Assembly: GCF_036320965.1 (NCBI RefSeq)
Contig: NC_092270.1
Span: 17,963,940-18,027,939 of the forward strand
Origin: Panulirus ornatus
Lineage: Eukaryota > Arthropoda > Malacostraca > Decapoda > Palinuridae
Direction of reading: 5' to 3'
DNA length: 64,000 nucleotides
Each line of letters opens with the position of its first letter. The first letter of the stretch is position 1. This document shows positions 58,701 to 64,000 of the stretch, in pieces. The notes under the pieces were generated by a model. That model was not told where the DNA came from, made no database searches, and worked only from the letters and a program-made list of their open reading frames with translations. A program made the position numbers and the translations under genes.

Positions 58701-59990
58701 GATGTCCCATGGTTGTGTTGCAGGAGGGGGGTGTTTCGGAGTTCTCGTGGCATGGGTGATGATGAAGGTGAGAGATGTTGCCGATGTCTCGTGATTGTGC
58801 CGCAAGAGGGAGTAGGAGTACCGTGGTCTCGTGGTTGTGCCACAGGATGGAGGAGTGACGACATCTCGTAGTTGTGCCGCATGAGGGAGAAGTGCCGAGG
58901 TCTCGTGGTGTTGCTGCAGAAGGGATGAGGAGTGCCGAGGTCTCGTGGTGTTGCTGCAGAAGGGATGAGGAGTGCCGAAGTCTCGTGGTGTTGCTTCACG
59001 AGGGTATAGAAGTGCCGAGGTCTCATGGTGTTTGCAGGTGGGAGGAGTGCCGAGGTCTTGCAGTTTTGCTGCAGGAGGGAGGAGTGCCGAGGCATCGTGG
59101 TGTTGCTACAAGGCGGAGTATGCGTGCCGAGGTCTCGTAGTTGTGCAGCAGGAGGGAGGAAGAGTGCCGAGTCTGTTGTGTTGCGAGGAGGAGAGAGTGA
59201 TGTCTCGTAGTTGTTGCCAAGATGGAGGAGGCCGATGGTTCGTGGTTGTTGCAGGAGGGAGCTGTGAGGTCTCTGGTTTGTTGCAGAGAGGAGATGCCGA
59301 GGTCATGGTGTTGCTGCGGAGGAAGAGGATGGATGTCTCTGGTTGTTGTTGCAGGAGGGAGTGCGGTTGATGTTTCGTGGTGTGTTGCAGGAGGGGAGGC
59401 AGGTTGAGTTCGTGGTGTTGATTGCAGGAGGGGAGGCAGGTTGATGTGTTTTGGTTTGTTGCAGGAGGGGAGTGCAGGTTGATGTTCTGGTGTTGTTGCA
59501 GGAGGAGGAGGCATGGTTGATGTTCTCTTGGTTGTTTGCAGGAGGAGGAGCATGGTTGAGGTTCTTGTGGTTGTAGAGGAGGAGGGTGCAGGTCAGTGGG
59601 TGTTGATGGATCGTTCTTGGTGTTGTTGCAGGAGGGAGGTGGAGGAGGAGGAGTGCCGAGGTCTCGTGGTATTGCTGCAGGAGGGAGGTGGAGGAGGAGG
59701 AGTGCCGAGGTCTCGTGGTATTGCTGCAGGAGGGAGGTGGAGGAGGAGGAGTGCCGAGGTCTCGTGGTGTTGCTGTAGGAGGGAGGAGGAGGAGGAGTGC
59801 CGAGGTCTCGTGGTGTTGCTGTAGGAGGGAGGAGGAGGAGGGTGCCGAGGTCTCGTGGTATTGCTGCAGGAGGGAGGAGGAGGAGGAGTGCCGAGGTCTC
59901 GTGGTATTGCTGCAGGAGGGAGGTGGAGGAGGAGGTGCCGAGGGAGGGAGGTGTTGCTGAGATCCCAGGGTGTTGCAGGAGGGGGAGGGC
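58701..59990. repeat. Diverged continuation of the minisatellite (about 39-48-bp units)
   Basis: Units carry GTGCCGAGGTCTCGTGGTGT and TTGCTGCAGGAGGGA in place of the homogeneous core unit. A locally regular sub-array of 42-48-bp units with extra GAG triplets occupies 59630-59945. Between 59150 and 59580 the units lose register. Confidence 0.85.
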
Positions 59991-60020
59991 CTCCTGGTGG
60001 AGGTCACGCGGTCCAGGGCG

Positions 60021-60050
60021 TCGTGTGTGTGTGTGTGTGTGTGTGTGTGA
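60021..60050. repeat. (GT)14 microsatellite closing the array
   Basis: A short pure GT tract just after the last recognisable minisatellite unit. Confidence 0.9.
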
Positions 60051-61100
60051 TGTCATACCTGTAGTTAGGCCAAGACCACCATTCGTAAGGTCAACAGGGC
60101 ACAGCACTTGGGTCATCCAGGTCAAAGTGGGGGGATCACAATCGGGGACAAGAAAGAGTTATAGGGTGACGCTTCATGAACATAACGTCGAGCGTCAGTT
60201 TAGAGTATATAGGTAAAGAGGACTTATAGCAATAAACGCAGTCTTAGATATGATTATATTAAACGTCCCATGTTCAGTTCCATATGTCTTGGTCTGGGCT
60301 ACATTCACACCATGTAATTATTCCATCCTGCTGCTCGTTAGTAACATGTTGTAACGCTCTACCCGACCTTTATACACTCATGACTTCTTAAGGTCAACTA
60401 GAGTCATGACCTGGCCACTTGTCCTTGCTGGGTAACAAACCTCTCATATATATATAAAAAAAAAAAATATCAGTGTTGACTTGTATTACTTAAACATCAG
60501 GAAGTGGTCAAACAGCCAATTACTCATGATAGATTACTCATCATTTTCTGAGATATCTACCTGCTTTTCATCTACTTTCAAGGAATGATTACCTAATATT
60601 AATCATACTTATAGATTAATATTAATCTTAGATGAATGATTTGTAAAGAATTGCCATGTACATCATAACGACGAAGTTCTCAAGGACTCGAACATCAGGA
60701 ATTTCCCGACCGGGTTCCAATAATGCAGCAGATGACATCATGTCCTCAAAAAGAATATAACATTCAAGACGACTGGGAGAAAAAAAAACATAAAAAACAT
60801 GACGTACACGTATTTTGTATCCAGGCAAGTCAGAGAAACAACCAATGGGTAAATGAGATTTAATGATATTTTTTTTTAAAACGCCTTGAGAGGTGGAGGC
60901 GAGTTAGTTTGTTTTGTTTTTATTGTTGTCGGTGTAGGTGGAGGAGGCAGGCAGGCTGGGGCGCCACAGTTTCCGGAGGATGTGGGAACCTGACCCGTGT
61001 CGCTTGTCATTCTGGCCCCTCAAGTTTTCCTACTTCCTCGTCAGAGTCTCCAGTTAACGGCATTTTTAATGTGACTCTCGTAAGCGTAAAGGCGTCCGAC
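60051..61100. other. Upstream region of the AMFR-like exon
   Basis: No repeat family recognised. 60900-61100 is GC-richer and is probably 5' UTR of the AMFR-like transcript. The promoter could not be placed. Confidence 0.45.
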
Positions 61101-61391
61101 ATGCCTGTGGTGCTAGACAGACTCCCATTGCCCAATCTGACGTGGTACACTGGGTTTAGTGTAGTGTTGCTCTCCTGCTCCGTGTATTATGCCGGGGTAC
61201 AGGTCGCCCTCAACCCCAACTGGAAGGAGAAGCTGCTGGAGAAGAGCAATGTGTCAGGCGTGGATGATGAGGGCGAGGTCTCGCTCTACCATATCGGTGA
61301 CCATGACGGCCTGTCACAGGAGCGTCAGATGACCCCATACCTCATCCCGGAGGTCATCAGTTTCATGTTCCATGAACCTCTCTGCATATGG
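61101..61391 (+). CDS. AMFR: AMFR/gp78-like ER E3 ubiquitin ligase, first coding exon; gene continues past the right edge
   Basis: Ninety-seven codons from the first in-frame ATG (G at -3) to a GTATGT donor, in phase 0. The N-terminus MPVVLDRLPLPNLTWYTGFS resembles the AMFR start (M-P then a Leu/Pro stretch, Y-T-G, then a hydrophobic helix). An acidic loop follows, then EVISFMFHEPLCIW, which corresponds to the AMFR block before its second helix. In the family, AMFR is a multi-pass ER membrane RING/CUE ligase acting in ERAD; RING and CUE would be in later exons not present here. The frame stays open upstream to about 60909 but has no ATG, so 61101 is preferred. Identification rests on one exon and is less secure than the other two genes. 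Confidence 0.7.
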
Positions 61392-63724
61392 GTATGTTCT
61401 GTGGCATTCACAGGCCATGAATACATGAATACATGGTCAATAATGATGTATGATAAACGTGTAGTTTAGCTCTAGATCAGTATGACCTTTGAGGGAAAAT
61501 TTTACAAATTCCACCTCGTATATTTTTTGGGTGAATGGTGGCACATGTTTTATCAGATGAACTTTTAATTAACTTGTCTTAACCTTGGGGGCTTCTAAAG
61601 AATAGATGTATCTATTGCACTGAACAGATTTTATAACTTCTGTTGGTCATAAACTTTAGAAATCCCCCTTTGGATATCGAGTGCCTTTGGTCAGTAATGC
61701 TGTTGTAATGTTTAGGCAAGAGCAGTTGCAGAATATCATTCAAAGAATTACATCGTATGAAATGAAATTAAGTAAGGCGACTAGCAAGGGTTGTGTGCAT
61801 TATAGTTAATGTGCAGTTATGTGAAAGTACGTAAAACAAAAAAGTAGGCCATGTGTTGACATCATGTAGCAGTCATAATGTATAGAACTATACTAACCTT
61901 GATTTTGTCTTTTGGTGGCGATTATATGGCCACACATTTTGTCTTGATTTTTAATTATTTGTGTGATGCTGTTGTGAGTGTAACTTGCATATTTGACTAC
62001 ATAACTGAGAATTACATAGATTTTGACAGATAGGGATGTTGGACGAGATTTATGTAGGTCCTGTAGATTATTTATGGTAATTTAGTTTCCTCCCACAGAT
62101 TTTTTTGCTGAACGATTATATGTCCGAATCTTCTTAACCTTGCTTAACCTAGCCAAACATAGGGGGCTTCTAAAGAATAGATCAGTTGATTGCAGACAGC
62201 AGCTTTTGTAACTTCTGTGGGGTGTAAACTGTAAAGATACTGTATGTGATAGTGTATTACTAGCATTTGTCCTGAGTGAAAAAACAAACAAATATGATTG
62301 CACTTAGATATGTGTATTACTATGAAGTAAATCATGATTATGGATGATGATGTTTAGAAATCACTTAATTATTGATAAAACAGACATTTCTCATTATTAT
62401 TAAATCAGTATTACAGTTATACATAAAGTCTATAAGGAAAGCAAATGGTAGCAGCCATTGTGTCCTGAGAGAATGAAAAGATATCAAAGGAGATAACTTC
62501 ATGAGGAATATATGTATGAACATTATAGGTTTCTCAAAAGAATCAAATGATGTAAGTTGTACATCAAAGAGTGAATTTTGGACGTGTGTCACGGATGTGT
62601 GTGATGGTGCTGATAATTGGACTCGCTTAATTTTTTGTGCAAGTACAAAAAACACACAAGCAGAGTTCAGAGGGGCTGTGACAAAACCCTGGACTATGCC
62701 AAAATTAGATAAAAGGTACCGGAATGATACAGTGTATGTCACCCAAATTTCCTAGGTTGTCTTTGAAATACTGTAGAACAATGATGTATACAAAAAGTGT
62801 AGCTGATCAGTGAAAGAAATTATTTCACCATAGTGGTCCCACCACATTGGTCTCCCAGACACGATTTACCATGCTTGAATAGCGAAATAGTAAGTTTTTT
62901 TTATCATGATTTTGAAGAAGCATTATAAAAGAATAGTAGAGCCACCAAGAAACTATTGAGATAGGCCTTAGCTTACCCCGAGGCAGAAACAGAAAAGTGA
63001 TGGTGGGAATGTAGTGGTGTGATAGCGGGAAGAGCTTAAAACTTTATGGTGATGTCAAGTGGTGGTGTCATCTTATTTATGATAAGGTCTTTGTGCATAT
63101 GCATAATATATTATGGCAAAATGCTGTGTGTTCCAAATGTCCCCATTGCCAAGCTCAACAGAGCATTGCACATTAACTTCCTAAAACATCTCGGAAACAA
63201 TTCTTGTAACATCCTTCGTATATGCCAATATACAGGGATTCAGATCACCCAGATCACGCTCATTCCTCTTCACAGAGTATTTGCCAGACCCAGCTCAGTA
63301 TCTTGAGCTACATTTCATTTTTATATATTTACGTCTGGTGTATCGCCCCATTTTTAGTGTGCTGCATAGTTTCATACAAACGCATTAATTCTCTGGTACA
63401 GTCTTCATTGCACAAGTAGTCTGTTGATGCTTCATTACCTCTCATTATTCACCCTTTGGCTCCATTTTTCAAATCATCTTGATGTACTGGTGCAGATATC
63501 TGATTTTATCGTACTTCTTTACCTTTTGTCTACTCTGCCTTATTGTGCCTTCAGATTTCCAGACACTGCAGCTTTCATTTTGTTTTTGTTCACTTTACTG
63601 TTTGTTTTATCAGATTTCCAGACACTGCAGCTTTCCTTTTGTTTTTGTTCTCTCTACTGTTTGTTTTAAATACTTTACCAGACTTAGGAGTTTGTGCTTA
63701 TGCTGAGAAGTTCCACAGCCTGCT
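61392..63724. other. AMFR-like intron 1 with two internal duplications
   Basis: A ~90-bp sequence with GGGGGCTTCTAAAGAATAGA and TAACTTCTGT occurs twice in diverged form (61583-61672, 62145-62243). A 59-bp unit starting CAGATTTCCAGACACTGCAG is tandemly duplicated at 63552-63669 with only a few mismatches. No second exon was found. Confidence 0.6.
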
Positions 63725-64000
63725 ATAACTTCTTTATACCTATATCTGTATCTCTGATGCCTGTTCCCTCTTGTAACTCCTTCTGAGGAATGGCCACAGC
63801 AATAGAGTCTCCATAACTAGTGAACTCCACTACCACCTCAGCCTTTAGTGCCTTACCTTTAACAGGCCACTAACAGAGGGCAGGTGTCACACTGTTTTTA
63901 GAGGCTTCTACATAGTGTTCCTACTGACTACTACTATGTAGTGCTCCTGCCTTATTTTCCTACCTACTACTTCTACCTAATGCTTCTGCCAAAATGTTCC
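63725..64000 (-). mobile_element. Family C element, 3' part, cut by the window edge
   Basis: On the minus strand it shows the GTAGTAGGTAGGA-type modules, GGCCTGTTAAAGGTAAGGCA and the GAGGAACAGGCATCAGAGAT tail. The 5' end lies outside the window. Confidence 0.7.

Noticed and set aside
54588..58710. Very long minus-strand open frames (about 1350, 1200 and 800 codons) of Pro/Asn/Gln-rich 41-residue repeats
   Set aside because: They arise in all three frames because the 41-bp unit has no stop on that strand. No homology, no splice or promoter evidence, and array length is evolutionarily unstable.
60909..61100. N-terminal extension of the AMFR-like protein
   Set aside because: The frame is open but has no ATG before 61101, and family homology begins at MPVVLDRLPLP.

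Overview
This is a gene-poor window of a eukaryotic nuclear genome. The intron-rich genes, arthropod-like protein sequences, very high microsatellite load and LINE-packed introns fit a decapod crustacean; that assignment is inference and the species is not identified. Three host genes can be supported. (1) The Golgi pH regulator gene (GPHR/GPR89) lies on the minus strand. Seven coding exons between 30310 and 3318 give the first 306 residues, and the rest lies beyond the left edge. (2) A complete four-exon cyclophilin H gene (PPIH, spliceosomal peptidyl-prolyl isomerase, 183 residues) lies on the minus strand at 49412-44105. (3) The first coding exon of an AMFR/gp78-like ER ubiquitin ligase lies on the plus strand at 61101-61391, and the gene continues past the right edge. 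The three are unrelated housekeeping genes, with no operon-like logic.

Most of 1-48 kb is retrotransposon. LINE-1 (my label; an APE-endonuclease/RT element, RTE-like in layout, unrelated to mammalian L1) has more than fifteen copies or fragments. Two are nearly full length (copy A 32803-36226, copy B 37455-40845). A 240-bp family (SE, four good copies and one remnant) joins the LINE-1 5' end directly to its 3' hairpin and looks like an amplified internal-deletion derivative. A second LINE (LINE-2, 4785-5670) shares its GATA-tailed 3' end with a 540-bp non-autonomous family (Family C). Older CR1/L2-like and Jockey-like remnants are also present. Copy A is inserted, with a 10-bp target-site duplication, inside the RT frame of the CR1/L2-like element. 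Between copies A and B is an in-frame chimera of unknown GC-rich sequence, 62 bp of LINE-1 and a ubiquitin fragment.

The 50-60 kb interval between PPIH and AMFR is mostly tandem repeats: a 39-bp array, (CT)50, a 22-bp array with 132-bp higher-order periodicity, (GA)n, (GT)n, a 60-bp array, a tRNA-derived SINE, and a 4-kb 41-bp minisatellite with 450-bp higher-order units that decays rightward into degenerate repeats. Each 41-bp unit resembles a 3' splice site on the AMFR strand. Long open frames in these arrays are by-products of stop-free periodic sequence. Nothing prokaryotic, no CRISPR array and no viral gene was seen.
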